Positions 46,918 through 55,145 of a stretch of 64,000 nt of DNA are shown here, one piece after another. Position 1 is the first letter of the stretch, and each line of letters starts with the position of its first letter. The stretch is from Paracoccus methylovorus (GTDB lineage Bacteria > Pseudomonadota > Alphaproteobacteria > Rhodobacterales > Rhodobacteraceae). Location: contig NZ_CP070371.1 of the NCBI RefSeq assembly GCF_016919705.1, forward strand, positions 1,145,501-1,209,500, given 5' to 3'. Below the pieces are notes generated by a model. The model saw only the letters and a program-made list of their open reading frames with translations. It was not told the DNA's origin and ran no database searches. A program made the translations under genes and the position numbers.

Positions 46918-48259
46918 CAGGGCGCTGAAAAACTCCGGCCTCGACGCGCATCTTGGAGCGTGATTCACCAGCCACCGCTGGTATGACGGAGGTAGCGATG
47001 CGCGGATCGGACAAGGTGACGGGATCGCTGTTCAGCTACGTCGATCTTGAGGAGCGCATCCCGGCGCGGCATCCGTTGCGTAAGATCAGGGCGGTCGTCA
47101 ACGATGCGTTGCGCGCCCTGGATGCCGAGGTCGACCGGCTCTACGCCGGCGAGGGCCGTCCCTCGATCGCACCGGAACAGCTGATACGGGCCAGCCTCTT
47201 GCAGATCCTTTCCTCGATCCGTTCCGAGCGGCAGCTCATGGAGCAGATGGACTACAACCTGTTGTTCCGCTGGTTCGTGCGCCTCGGGATTGACGACGCC
47301 ATCTGGGTCCCGACGGTCTTCACGAAGAACCGCGACCGGCTCCTGACCACGGACATGTCCCGCAAGATCATGGCTGCCATCCTGGCGCATCGCGAGGTGG
47401 CGCCGCTGCTGTCGGACGACCACTTCTCGGTCGATGGCACATTGGTAAAGGCCTGGGCATCGATGAAGAGCTTCCAGCCGAAGGACAATCCGTTGCCCGA
47501 CCGGAACGACGACCCAGGTGATCCGCCAGATACCGTCGCCCATGCCGAACCTTCCGATCAATCCACTACCGAACCCGAACCCATGACCCGCCCCACACGC
47601 CGCCACCGCAACGCCGAAGTCGATTTCCGTGGTGAACGGGGCTCCAACGCAACTCATGCTTCGATGACCGATCCTGATGCCCGGTTGTTCAAGAAGTCAC
47701 CTGGCGCAGGCGCGATGCTGTGCTTCATGGGGCATAGCTTGATGGAGAACCGTGCCGGCCTGATCGTGCAGGCCGACCTGACCCAGGCGGGTGGCCAGGC
47801 CGAACGCCGTGCCGCCATCGACATGCTCCATCGCCATTCACCGGGATCCACACGGCGACTGACCCTGGCGGCAGACCGCGGCTACGACAGCGCCGACTTC
47901 GTCGCCGAGCTGCGCCAGATGGTAGTCACGCCGCATGTCGCCCAGAAGTCCCGGCATTCCACCATTGATGGCAGAACCACCCGGCATCCCGGCTACGCCA
48001 AATCTCAGCGGCGCCGGAAGAAGATCAAGGAACCTTTCGGCTGGGCAAAGACCATCGGCGGCATGGCACAGACCATGTATCGCGGTATAGAGCGTGTGCG
48101 AGCCCGCTTCACCATGGCGATAGTGGCCTGCAACTTGGCCAGTTTGCCAAAACTGCTCGCCGCTTGAGGCAGAAGGTTGCCTTTCCCCTGCGCAAAACGC
48201 CACCTCAAGCCGGAGGTGCGGGGAAACCGTTCTCCGCAGCGACCTTTTTCAGCGCCTTG
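46918..48259 (+). mobile_element. IS5-family insertion sequence
   Basis: About 1.34 kb bounded by imperfect terminal inverted repeats: left CAGGGCGCTGAAAAA (46918-46932) and, on the opposite strand at the right end, CAAGGCGCTGAAAAA (48245-48259), 14 of 15 identical. One transposase gene fills the element. The flanking bases (TTAA left, CTAG right) are not a direct repeat, so no target-site duplication is seen. It sits between the glycan locus and the second Liv importer, next to another transposase remnant. Confidence 0.75.
46998..48167 (+). CDS. IS5-family DDE transposase
   Basis: A 389-residue transposase. The N-terminal DUF772-type domain (about 40-115) contains IAPEQLIRASLLQILSSIRSERQLMEQ; the DDE residues appear to be Asp in HFSVDGTLVKAWAS, Asp in LAADRGYDSADF and Glu in KKIKEPFGWAKTIGG. 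An Asp/Pro-rich spacer (about 165-215) separates the first two, as in related elements. The ATG at 46998 follows GGAGG with five bases of spacing; the frame is open 15 codons further up. It looks intact and possibly active, with no frameshift seen. Confidence 0.9.
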   Translation: MRGSDKVTGSLFSYVDLEERIPARHPLRKIRAVVNDALRALDAEVDRLYAGEGRPSIAPEQLIRASLLQILSSIRSERQLMEQMDYNLLFRWFVRLGIDDAIWVPTVFTKNRDRLLTTDMSRKIMAAILAHREVAPLLSDDHFSVDGTLVKAWASMKSFQPKDNPLPDRNDDPGDPPDTVAHAEPSDQSTTEPEPMTRPTRRHRNAEVDFRGERGSNATHASMTDPDARLFKKSPGAGAMLCFMGHSLMENRAGLIVQADLTQAGGQAERRAAIDMLHRHSPGSTRRLTLAADRGYDSADFVAELRQMVVTPHVAQKSRHSTIDGRTTRHPGYAKSQRRRKKIKEPFGWAKTIGGMAQTMYRGIERVRARFTMAIVACNLASLPKLLAA

Positions 48260-48273
48260 CTAGGAAAAGGAGC

Positions 48274-49014
48274 CTAAATCGCCAGATAGCGATAGCGCAG
48301 GCTCTCATCCTCGAGCAACTCCTGCGCACTGCCGGTAAAGACCAGTTCCCCCGAATCCAGGATGACCGCACGGTCGGCAAGGCGCAACGCCGCCACCGCG
48401 TTCTGTTCGACGATGATCGTGGTGATGCCCAGTTCCTTGATACCGTGAACGATATGCTCGATCTCCCGCACTATGACGGGGGCAAGCCCCTCATAGGGCT
48501 CGTCCAGAAGCAGCAGCTTGACCTCGCGGGCAAGCGCGCGGGCCACAGCCAGCATCTGCTGCTCGCCCCCCGACAGCGTTACGCCCTCTTGCTGGCGTCG
48601 TTCGGCAAGGCGGGGGAAATGGTCGTAGATCTGCTCAAGCTCCCACCCCTTGTTGGGCGCGACCTGCGCGAGGATCAGGTTTTCCTCGACCGTCATGCCG
48701 GCGATGATACGGCGATCCTCGGGCACAAGCTGGATGCCCGCCTGACTGGCCTGCCAGGATTTCATCGGGTGCACGGCCTGACCTTCCAGCCAGATCTCGC
48801 CATGAGTTACCGCCGGGTCGTCGGTACGTGCGATGGCGCGCAAAGTCGAGGTCTTGCCAGCCCCGTTGCGTCCCAGAAGCGCCAGGACCTCGCCCTTCTT
48901 CACCTCCAGCGTGATGCCTTGCACGATATAGCTTTCGCCGTAATAGGCATGAACATCACGCAGGGCGAAAAACGAATCCGGCGCCGGTCTGGTCGTGATC
49001 TGTGCAGCATTCAT
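48274..49014 (-). CDS. livF: Liv-type ABC transporter ATP-binding protein (second system, LivF-like)
   Basis: A 246-residue ATPase. Walker A is GRNGAGKTS, the signature LSGGEQQMLAVARAL, Walker B LLLLDEPYEGLAP, and the switch segment VEQNAVAALRL. It is the last gene of an importer operon (binding protein, LivH, LivM, LivG, LivF types) reading leftward, and its start overlaps the LivG stop. The right end of the IS element lies only about 15 bases beyond its stop. It powers uptake of a solute that is probably a small carboxylate or amide, judged from the adjacent short-chain-acid regulators. Confidence 0.9.
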   Translation of the reverse strand: MNAAQITTRPAPDSFFALRDVHAYYGESYIVQGITLEVKKGEVLALLGRNGAGKTSTLRAIARTDDPAVTHGEIWLEGQAVHPMKSWQASQAGIQLVPEDRRIIAGMTVEENLILAQVAPNKGWELEQIYDHFPRLAERRQQEGVTLSGGEQQMLAVARALAREVKLLLLDEPYEGLAPVIVREIEHIVHGIKELGITTIIVEQNAVAALRLADRAVILDSGELVFTGSAQELLEDESLRYRYLAI

Positions 49015-49784
49015 TCGGCGGCTCCTCCCAGATAGGCCTGCTGGACGCGGGGGTCATCCTTGATCTGCTGCGGCAGGCCGGATGCGATAATCCGACCCTG
49101 CGCCAGAACCGAGATCTTGTCGGCCAGCGAGAACACCACATGCATGTCGTGTTCGATGATGACCTTGGTCATGCCGCGCAGCTTGATGCGTTTCAGCAGT
49201 TCGATCGTGGTATTGGTATCATGGCGGGACATGCCCGCCGTCGGTTCGTCCAGCAGCAGCAGACGCGGATGCTGGATCAGGCACATGCACAGCTCCAGCC
49301 GCCGCTTGTCGCCTCGCGACAGGGCGCCCGAATGGTCGTCACGGCGTTCCCACATGCCAAAGTCGCGCAGCAGGCTTTCGGCCTCTTCGCGGATTTCGGT
49401 CTGGCGGGAAACCGCGCTGAACATATTGATGCGAAAGGCTCCGTCACGACGTGCAAAGGCCGGGGCCATCACGTTATGCAGCACCGACAGATCGGCAAAG
49501 ATCTCGGGTGTCTGGAATACGCGCGATATGCCAAGCTGATTTATCTCGTGCGGAGCCTTGCCGGTCAGCACGGTCCCGTCAAAGACCACCGCGCCGCTGG
49601 TCGGAGGCAGGCGCCCGATGATGACATTCAGCAGCGTCGATTTTCCGGCCCCGTTCGGCCCGATGATGGCATGGGTCTTGCCCTCTTCGATCTGCAGGTC
49701 GATGTCGGACAACGCCCGCAAGCCGCCAAAGTTCTTGATCACATCGGCCGCGTGCAGGACGATATTGGGAGGGGCTTCGCTCAT
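49011..49784 (-). CDS. livG: Liv-type ABC transporter ATP-binding protein (second system, LivG-like)
   Basis: A 257-residue ATPase from the ATG at 49784 ([15 protein letters not shown]), which overlaps the LivM stop by four bases. Walker A is GPNGAGKST; the signature region reads [18 protein letters not shown], an altered form of LSGGQ; Walker B is [13 protein letters not shown]. The open frame runs much further upstream inside the LivM gene but without similarity. It works with the LivF-like ATPase in the same complex. Confidence 0.88.
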   Translation of the reverse strand: MSEAPPNIVLHAADVIKNFGGLRALSDIDLQIEEGKTHAIIGPNGAGKSTLLNVIIGRLPPTSGAVVFDGTVLTGKAPHEINQLGISRVFQTPEIFADLSVLHNVMAPAFARRDGAFRINMFSAVSRQTEIREEAESLLRDFGMWERRDDHSGALSRGDKRRLELCMCLIQHPRLLLLDEPTAGMSRHDTNTTIELLKRIKLRGMTKVIIEHDMHVVFSLADKISVLAQGRIIASGLPQQIKDDPRVQQAYLGGAAE

Positions 49785-50920
49785 TTCACGTCCTCCTGCT
49801 GCTGGATACGCGGCACCGGTCGGATACGTTGTAATCGTGACCAGAGCCGCTGGCAGCCTTCGACGATGCCGCCCGGCAGGAACACCACGATCAGCACGAA
49901 CATCAGGCCCAGCGTCAGGTGCCATCCCTCGCCCACGAATTTCGACAGCACGGTGACGACCACTTGCTGCAGCCCATCGGGCAGGAAGCTGAAGAACGAA
50001 TTCAACATGTTGGCGTTGATGGCCGAGAAGATATTCTCGAAATATTCGATCAGCCACGCGCCGACGACCGGCCCGACCAAGGTGCCGACCCCGCCAAGGA
50101 TGGTCATCAGCACGATATTGCCCGATTCCGTCCAGCGCATCCGCTCGGCCCCGGCGATGGGATCGGTCACAGCCAGCAAGGCCCCGGCCAACCCCGCGAA
50201 CATGCCCGAGATGACGAATGCTGCCAGCGTATAGGGCTTGGTGTTGAAGCCGGTATAGATCATCCGGGTCTGGTTCGACTTGATCCCGCGCAGCGCCAGA
50301 CCGAAGGGCGAGGCAAAGATTTTCTGCGACACCAAGAACGCCAGGATCAGCACCACCGCGCACAGGTAGAACCCGCCATAGCCCGTCATCGCGACGCCAA
50401 ACAACGACGGCACCGGCAGTCCGGTCGAGGTTTCGCCGCCGCGCAGCATGGCATCGATGATGCGCGGATCGTTGCGCGCCACCAGCAGGCCGGTTTCGCC
50501 GTTGGTGATGGGCGTGAGGACCGAATAGGCCAGGCTATAGCTCATTTGAGCGAAGGCCAGCGTCAGGATCGAGAAATAGATCCCCGTCCGCCTAAGGCTG
50601 AAAAAGCCGATCACCAGCGCGAACAGTCCCGAAAAGATGACCGCGAAGATCATCGCCGGGATGATGTCCATTGTCAGCAGCTTGAACGACCATACGGCGG
50701 TATAGGAGCCCACGCCCAGGAAGGCGGCATGACCAAAGGACAGATACCCGGTCAGGCCGAACAGAATGTTGAAGCCGATGGCGAAGGTCGCATAGATCGC
50801 GAACTTCTGCATCAGGCCGGGATAGGCCGCGCCAAACGGCTTCAGCCAGATCGGCATGGTCAACACCACCAATGCGAAGATGGCGAAGGTGAAGACGTCC
50901 TTGCGGGAAAGCCAGAGCAT
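49781..50920 (-). CDS. livM: Liv-type ABC transporter permease (second system, LivM-like)
   Basis: A 379-residue polytopic permease. [23 protein letters not shown] and the ATPase-contact loop [23 protein letters not shown] identify LivM. An insertion around 165-190 ([15 protein letters not shown]) makes it longer than the first system's LivM. The start is an ATG at 50920, four bases after the LivH-like stop. It forms the channel with the LivH-like permease. Confidence 0.88.
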   Translation of the reverse strand: MLWLSRKDVFTFAIFALVVLTMPIWLKPFGAAYPGLMQKFAIYATFAIGFNILFGLTGYLSFGHAAFLGVGSYTAVWSFKLLTMDIIPAMIFAVIFSGLFALVIGFFSLRRTGIYFSILTLAFAQMSYSLAYSVLTPITNGETGLLVARNDPRIIDAMLRGGETSTGLPVPSLFGVAMTGYGGFYLCAVVLILAFLVSQKIFASPFGLALRGIKSNQTRMIYTGFNTKPYTLAAFVISGMFAGLAGALLAVTDPIAGAERMRWTESGNIVLMTILGGVGTLVGPVVGAWLIEYFENIFSAINANMLNSFFSFLPDGLQQVVVTVLSKFVGEGWHLTLGLMFVLIVVFLPGGIVEGCQRLWSRLQRIRPVPRIQQQEDVK

Positions 50921-50924
50921 CGGA

Positions 50925-51953
50925 TCAACCCTCCATCACGCCGCGCCGGCCCATCAGGCCGCGCGGACGCACCAGCAGAATAACGACGGCGACCAGATAG
51001 ATGACGACCTGATCGATGCCGGGGATCACCGACTTGATCTCGGTCATCGACGCAAAGCTTTGCAGGATGCCCAGCAGGAATCCGGCCAGCACCGCACCCG
51101 GCAGAGAGCCCATGCCCCCAACGACCACGACGACAAAGCTGAGAACCAGAAAGTCCATCCCGATCTGATAGTTCGGCGGCAGCAGCGGCGTGTACATCGC
51201 GCCCGCCACGCCCGCGACAGCGGCGGCAAGGCCGAAAATGATGGTGAATCGACGGTCGATATTGATGCCCAGCAGCCCCACCGCCTCGCGGTCGGCCATG
51301 CCTGCGCGCACGACCATCCCGAACGTGGTGAAGCGCAGGAAGGCAAAGACACCGCCGATCACGGACAGCGAGAAAAACAGATAGATCATCCGCCACCATG
51401 GATAGGTCAGCGTGTGCGGTTGCATCCCGAACCAACTGCCGATATCGGCGGCCGAACGCAGGTCCGATGGGATCGGCTGCGGCATAGGATTGGGCCCGAA
51501 GAAGCTTTTGACCAGCTCCTGCAACACGATGGCCAATCCGAACGTCACGAGAATCTGTTCGGCATGGCTGCGCTTGTAGAAATGCTTGATCAGCCCGCGC
51601 TCCATCGCGATGCCGATCAGCGCCATCACCGGGATCGTCAGCAGGATCGAGAACGGCACCGAATAATCCACCAGCACCGTGCCGAAATCCCCCAGCCATT
51701 GCTGGACCAGGGGCGTGCGGACCTCCAGCGGCGTTCCCCAGGGCGACAGTTGCGTCGGGTCGACGGTCACGGTTTCGATAGTGATCAGATAGCGAAAGGT
51801 CACCGCACAGAAACAGCCCAGCATGAACAGGGCGCCATGGGCAAAGTTGACCACGCCAAGCGTGCCGAAAACAAGGGTCAGGCCCAGGGCGATCAGCGCA
51901 TAAGCGCCACCCTTGTCCAACCCGTTCAGTAGTTGGGCGAGAAACGCGTTCAT
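50925..51953 (-). CDS. livH: Liv-type ABC transporter permease (second system, LivH-like)
   Basis: A 342-residue permease from the ATG at 51953 ([16 protein letters not shown]), preceded by [29 protein letters not shown] and the loop [21 protein letters not shown] are LivH signatures. A loop of about 45 residues after the second membrane segment ([19 protein letters not shown]) makes it longer than classical LivH. It follows the binding-protein gene after 111 bases that contain a hairpin. Confidence 0.88.
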   Translation of the reverse strand: MNAFLAQLLNGLDKGGAYALIALGLTLVFGTLGVVNFAHGALFMLGCFCAVTFRYLITIETVTVDPTQLSPWGTPLEVRTPLVQQWLGDFGTVLVDYSVPFSILLTIPVMALIGIAMERGLIKHFYKRSHAEQILVTFGLAIVLQELVKSFFGPNPMPQPIPSDLRSAADIGSWFGMQPHTLTYPWWRMIYLFFSLSVIGGVFAFLRFTTFGMVVRAGMADREAVGLLGINIDRRFTIIFGLAAAVAGVAGAMYTPLLPPNYQIGMDFLVLSFVVVVVGGMGSLPGAVLAGFLLGILQSFASMTEIKSVIPGIDQVVIYLVAVVILLVRPRGLMGRRGVMEG

Positions 51954-52004
51954 ATCCCCTCCAGCCGGGCAAGCCCGTGGATGTGTTGGAAAGCGGGACC
52001 GAAA

Positions 52005-52034
52005 AGGCCCGGCAGCCATTCGTGTACCGGGCCT
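52005..52034 (-). promoter_or_regulatory. Intercistronic hairpin after the Tat-type binding-protein gene
   Basis: An eight-base-pair stem AGGCCCGG/CCGGGCCT with a 14-base loop lies in the gap between the binding protein and the LivH-like gene. Placement matches the hairpins at 10599-10625 and 22155-22175. No T-run follows. Confidence 0.42.
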
Positions 52035-52064
52035 CGTCCGTCGGATCAGTGCGTGAGGGTCAGC

Positions 52065-53414
52065 TCAGCACTGGTTCGGCTCATAGGGGCCCAACTCGCC
52101 ACCGAAGATTTCAGGATCATAGGTCACCTCCTCGCGCGGAGTGCGGCTGACCACGTTCAACACTTCGAACTTGCTGGACGGGTTCTCGTTGCCGCGCACG
52201 ACCAGCACCTCTTTGAAGCACTGGTGGTCGCTGTCGCGATAAAGGGTCGGGCCGTTGCCCATACCGTCGAACTCGAAACCTTCCAGCGCCTTGATGACCT
52301 CTGGTGGATGGAAGGTCCCTGCGCGTTCGACCGCATCGGCATACAGGATCGCCTGAACATAGCCGGTGTGGGCCGATTGCGACGGCGGCACGCCGTAAGC
52401 CTCGCCATAGGATTTGGTGAAAGCCTGCGTCCCCGCATCGTCCAGCGCCCAGTGCCAGTTCGAGGTGCCGATGATCCCCTTCACCGCATCACCCGCACCC
52501 ACGGCCATGAGTTCCGAGAACATCGGCACGACGATCTCGAAATTCTTGCCGTTGGCCTGGCGGTCGCGCAGGCCGAACTGCACAGCCTGCGGCAACGAGT
52601 TCACCATGTCATGACCGTAATGGTTCAGGATCAGCACGTCCGCGCCGGAATTCAGCACCGGCGTCAGGTATTGCGAATAATCCCCAAGACCCAGCGGCGT
52701 GCGGACGGTGGCGACGGTTTCCCAGCCCAGCGCCTCGGTCGCGTTCTTGATCGACTCTTCCTGCGTCCAGCCCCAAGTATAGTCGGCGGTCAGGTGGTAG
52801 GCGCGCCGGTCGGTGCCGTATTCCTGCGCCAGCAGCGGCGCGATGGCCACTCCGGACTGGAAGGCGTTGAAGAAATGACGGAAGCCATAGCGGCGTTTGT
52901 CCTTGCCGGTGGTGTCGTTGGAATGGGTCAGGCCGGCCATATAGATGACGCCGTTTTCCTGACATAGCGACTGCACTGCAATGGCCTCGCCCGAGGTGAC
53001 CGAGCCGGTGACCATGATCGCGCCGTCGCGCTCGATCATCCGCCGCGCACCGTCACGGGCGGCGTCGGTGTTCGTCTGCGTGTCCCCGGTGACAAACTCG
53101 ACCTTCTTACCAAGGATGCCGTTGCCCTTCAGCGACACCGGCTTGAGCGTATTCATCAGGCCGCCGTCGCCTTCGCCGTTGATATGACGGACAGCCAGTT
53201 CATAGCCCTTCAACTGGTCAAGCCCCTCTTCGGCATAGGACCCCGTCTGCGGCACGTTGAAACCGAAAACGATCTTGCCGCTGGCCTCGGGGCTGTTGCA
53301 GAAATTCTGCGCCCATGCGCCGCGGGTGAAAAATGAGGGCGCTGCCAAGGTCACTGCGGCGCCGGTTCCCATTGTGCGCAGTAACCTGCGCCGGTTCATC
53401 AACAGTTTCGACAT
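52065..53414 (-). CDS. Tat-exported substrate-binding protein of the second Liv-type importer
   Basis: A 449-residue Peripla_BP_6/amide-type binding protein. The N-terminus MSKLLMNRRRLLRTMGTG with the hydrophobic stretch that follows and cleavage near AWAQ (about 36) is a twin-arginine signal, which implies folding before export. The mature part begins QNFCNSPEASGKIVFGFNVPQTG. At 449 residues it is longer than LivJ (about 370), closer to the urea/amide-binding group. It is the first gene of the leftward importer operon and is divergent from the ScfR-like regulator. The ligand is unknown. Confidence 0.87.
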   Translation of the reverse strand: MSKLLMNRRRLLRTMGTGAAVTLAAPSFFTRGAWAQNFCNSPEASGKIVFGFNVPQTGSYAEEGLDQLKGYELAVRHINGEGDGGLMNTLKPVSLKGNGILGKKVEFVTGDTQTNTDAARDGARRMIERDGAIMVTGSVTSGEAIAVQSLCQENGVIYMAGLTHSNDTTGKDKRRYGFRHFFNAFQSGVAIAPLLAQEYGTDRRAYHLTADYTWGWTQEESIKNATEALGWETVATVRTPLGLGDYSQYLTPVLNSGADVLILNHYGHDMVNSLPQAVQFGLRDRQANGKNFEIVVPMFSELMAVGAGDAVKGIIGTSNWHWALDDAGTQAFTKSYGEAYGVPPSQSAHTGYVQAILYADAVERAGTFHPPEVIKALEGFEFDGMGNGPTLYRDSDHQCFKEVLVVRGNENPSSKFEVLNVVSRTPREEVTYDPEIFGGELGPYEPNQC

Positions 53415-53511
53415 TTCTTTCCTCCCCTGGACTCCGACTGATGCCGGTATTGCTGAACAGGAGAGGCCAGTTCTGAAACGATCTCAATATTTAATTGATG
53501 CTGTTGTATTT

Positions 53512-53556
53512 TTTTGTAAATATGATGATGGACGGATGTATAATCTGTAAAAGATT
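53512..53556. promoter_or_regulatory. Candidate operator in the divergent binding-protein/regulator region
   Basis: The 168-base divergent region holds a TTTTGTAAA element (53512-53520) and, 21 bases on, the interrupted palindrome AATCT-gtaaa-AGATT (53542-53556), which includes a second TGTAAA. Regulators of the ScfR/RamB family bind paired TTTGCAAA-like sites, so this could be the regulator's own site. Evidence is by eye only. Confidence 0.3.
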
Positions 53557-53582
53557 GACTCAACGGCCAACAGAGAGGGCAC

Positions 53583-55145
53583 ATGCGCGCACCGATCGGG
53601 ATCCACATCCGCCGCAAGCGGCTGGAGCTTGGCCTGTCGCAAGTTTCGGTGGCGCGGCATGTGGGTATTTCAGCCAGCTACCTGAACCTGATCGAAAGCA
53701 ACAAGCGGGACGTGGGGGGCACGTTGCTGCTGCGCATTGCCGAGCATCTTGGTCTGGACATCCACAAACTGACCGGGGAGCGAGAGCTGAAATCGCTGCA
53801 GATGATCGACGAGATGCTGCGCGATCCGCTTTTGCAGGGGTTGGACTTCCGGCAAACCGACACCCGCGATCTGGTCGCCAGATTCCCCGAAGTGGCACAG
53901 GCCATAGTGCGGATCTATCGGGCCCATTCCGCGTCCGGGGCCGAGATCGAGGTCTATGCCAATCGCTTCAATCAGGACCCGGTGCTGGCGCAGATGCTGC
54001 ACGAGGTCCTGAACCGGATCGCCGGAATGCGCTCGGGCGCCGAGATCATTTCCGATGTCAAGGATCTGGCCGAGGCCGACCGGCGCCGCTTTACCCAGGC
54101 CATCAACCACGAAGCGCGCGCGGTAACCGAGACGATGAACAGCCTTGTGGGCTATTTTGATCGCGGGGCCGTGCGCCGGCGCGCGATCGCCCCCCTGCGC
54201 GAGGTCGAGGACGCCTTCATCTCGGCCAACAACCACTTCCCGGAACTGGAAGACATTGCCGAAGAGCTGCGCGCCGCCATGGGCGAGGATTTCAGCGAAG
54301 CGGCATTGGAACGCCATCTGGAACGCGAACACGGCATTACCTGCCGCCGCTGGCCCGAGGGTGCGCCATGGGGTGATTTTCCCGCAACCGAACAGGGGCG
54401 GCTGGACCGGGACACGCAGACCCTGTGGCTGCGCGGATCAAGCCGGCGCGCCACGCGTCAGTTCCGCATTTGCCGCCAGATCGCCGAGTTGCAGGCCCAT
54501 GCCCCCCTGACACGGCTCTGCGACGGTCTGGACCTGACCTCGGAAGCGGCCAGACAGATCGCGATGCGGGCGCTGGCGTCTTACGTGGCCGGCGCGATGG
54601 TCATGCCCTATGAGGGGTTTCGCAAACTGGCCGCGCAGCATCATTACGATGTCGATCTGCTGGGTCATCTGCATGACGCCAGCTTTGAACAGGTTGCGCA
54701 TCGGTTGGTGTCGCTACGCCGTCCGGGCGCCGAGGGCGTGCCCTTTGGTTTTCTGCGTATCGCGCCCGCCGGCAGGCTGACCAAGCGTTTCCCCCTGCCC
54801 GGTCTGGCCTGGCCCAGCGGTGGGCACGGCTGTCCGCTATGGCCGGTCTATAGCGCGCCGGGTGCGCCCGGCGTCCTGCGCCAGATTGCCGAATTTCCCA
54901 ACGGCAAGCGGTTCCTGCTGATCGCAAAATCGGTGCAAAAGCGGGTGTCCAACTGGCAGGATCAGTCACTAAGCTATTCCATCATGCTGGCCTGCGACAT
55001 TCACCACGCGGATCGCACCGTGTACGCGCGGGGCCTTGATCTGTCGGATCTGTCAAGCAGCGTGCCGGTCGGCCCGTCCTGTCTGCTTTGCGCGCGAAAA
55101 TCCTGCAGCCACCGTCAGGAGGATACGCCGCTGGTCGATGGCTGA
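53583..55145 (+). CDS. ScfR/RamB-like XRE transcriptional regulator with IrrE-like domain
   Basis: A 520-residue regulator. Residues 5-65 form an XRE helix-turn-helix (RRKRLELGLSQVSVARHVGISASYLNLIESNKRDVGG). The middle (about 215-310) resembles the IrrE/M78 domain but without an obvious HEXXH zinc motif, and the C-terminal part ends with GPSCLLCARKSCSHRQ, the Cys-rich DUF2083 tail. Family members (RamB, PccR, ScfR, MccR) sense short-chain acyl-CoA status and control glyoxylate, methylcitrate or propionyl-CoA genes. It is divergent from the importer and convergent with the kinase gene, which it overlaps slightly. The exact regulon is not evident. Confidence 0.87.
   Translation: MRAPIGIHIRRKRLELGLSQVSVARHVGISASYLNLIESNKRDVGGTLLLRIAEHLGLDIHKLTGERELKSLQMIDEMLRDPLLQGLDFRQTDTRDLVARFPEVAQAIVRIYRAHSASGAEIEVYANRFNQDPVLAQMLHEVLNRIAGMRSGAEIISDVKDLAEADRRRFTQAINHEARAVTETMNSLVGYFDRGAVRRRAIAPLREVEDAFISANNHFPELEDIAEELRAAMGEDFSEAALERHLEREHGITCRRWPEGAPWGDFPATEQGRLDRDTQTLWLRGSSRRATRQFRICRQIAELQAHAPLTRLCDGLDLTSEAARQIAMRALASYVAGAMVMPYEGFRKLAAQHHYDVDLLGHLHDASFEQVAHRLVSLRRPGAEGVPFGFLRIAPAGRLTKRFPLPGLAWPSGGHGCPLWPVYSAPGAPGVLRQIAEFPNGKRFLLIAKSVQKRVSNWQDQSLSYSIMLACDIHHADRTVYARGLDLSDLSSSVPVGPSCLLCARKSCSHRQEDTPLVDG

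Noticed and set aside
46769..46963. A 64-codon plus-strand frame before the IS element
   Set aside because: It crosses the left inverted repeat of the element and has no recognisable features.
48260..48263. CTAG right of the IS as one half of a target duplication
   Set aside because: The left flank reads TTAA, so there is no matching copy.
53670..54332. A minus-strand frame opposite the ScfR-like regulator
   Set aside because: The regulator on the plus strand has a convincing HTH and C-terminal Cys motif; the antisense frame has no family match.
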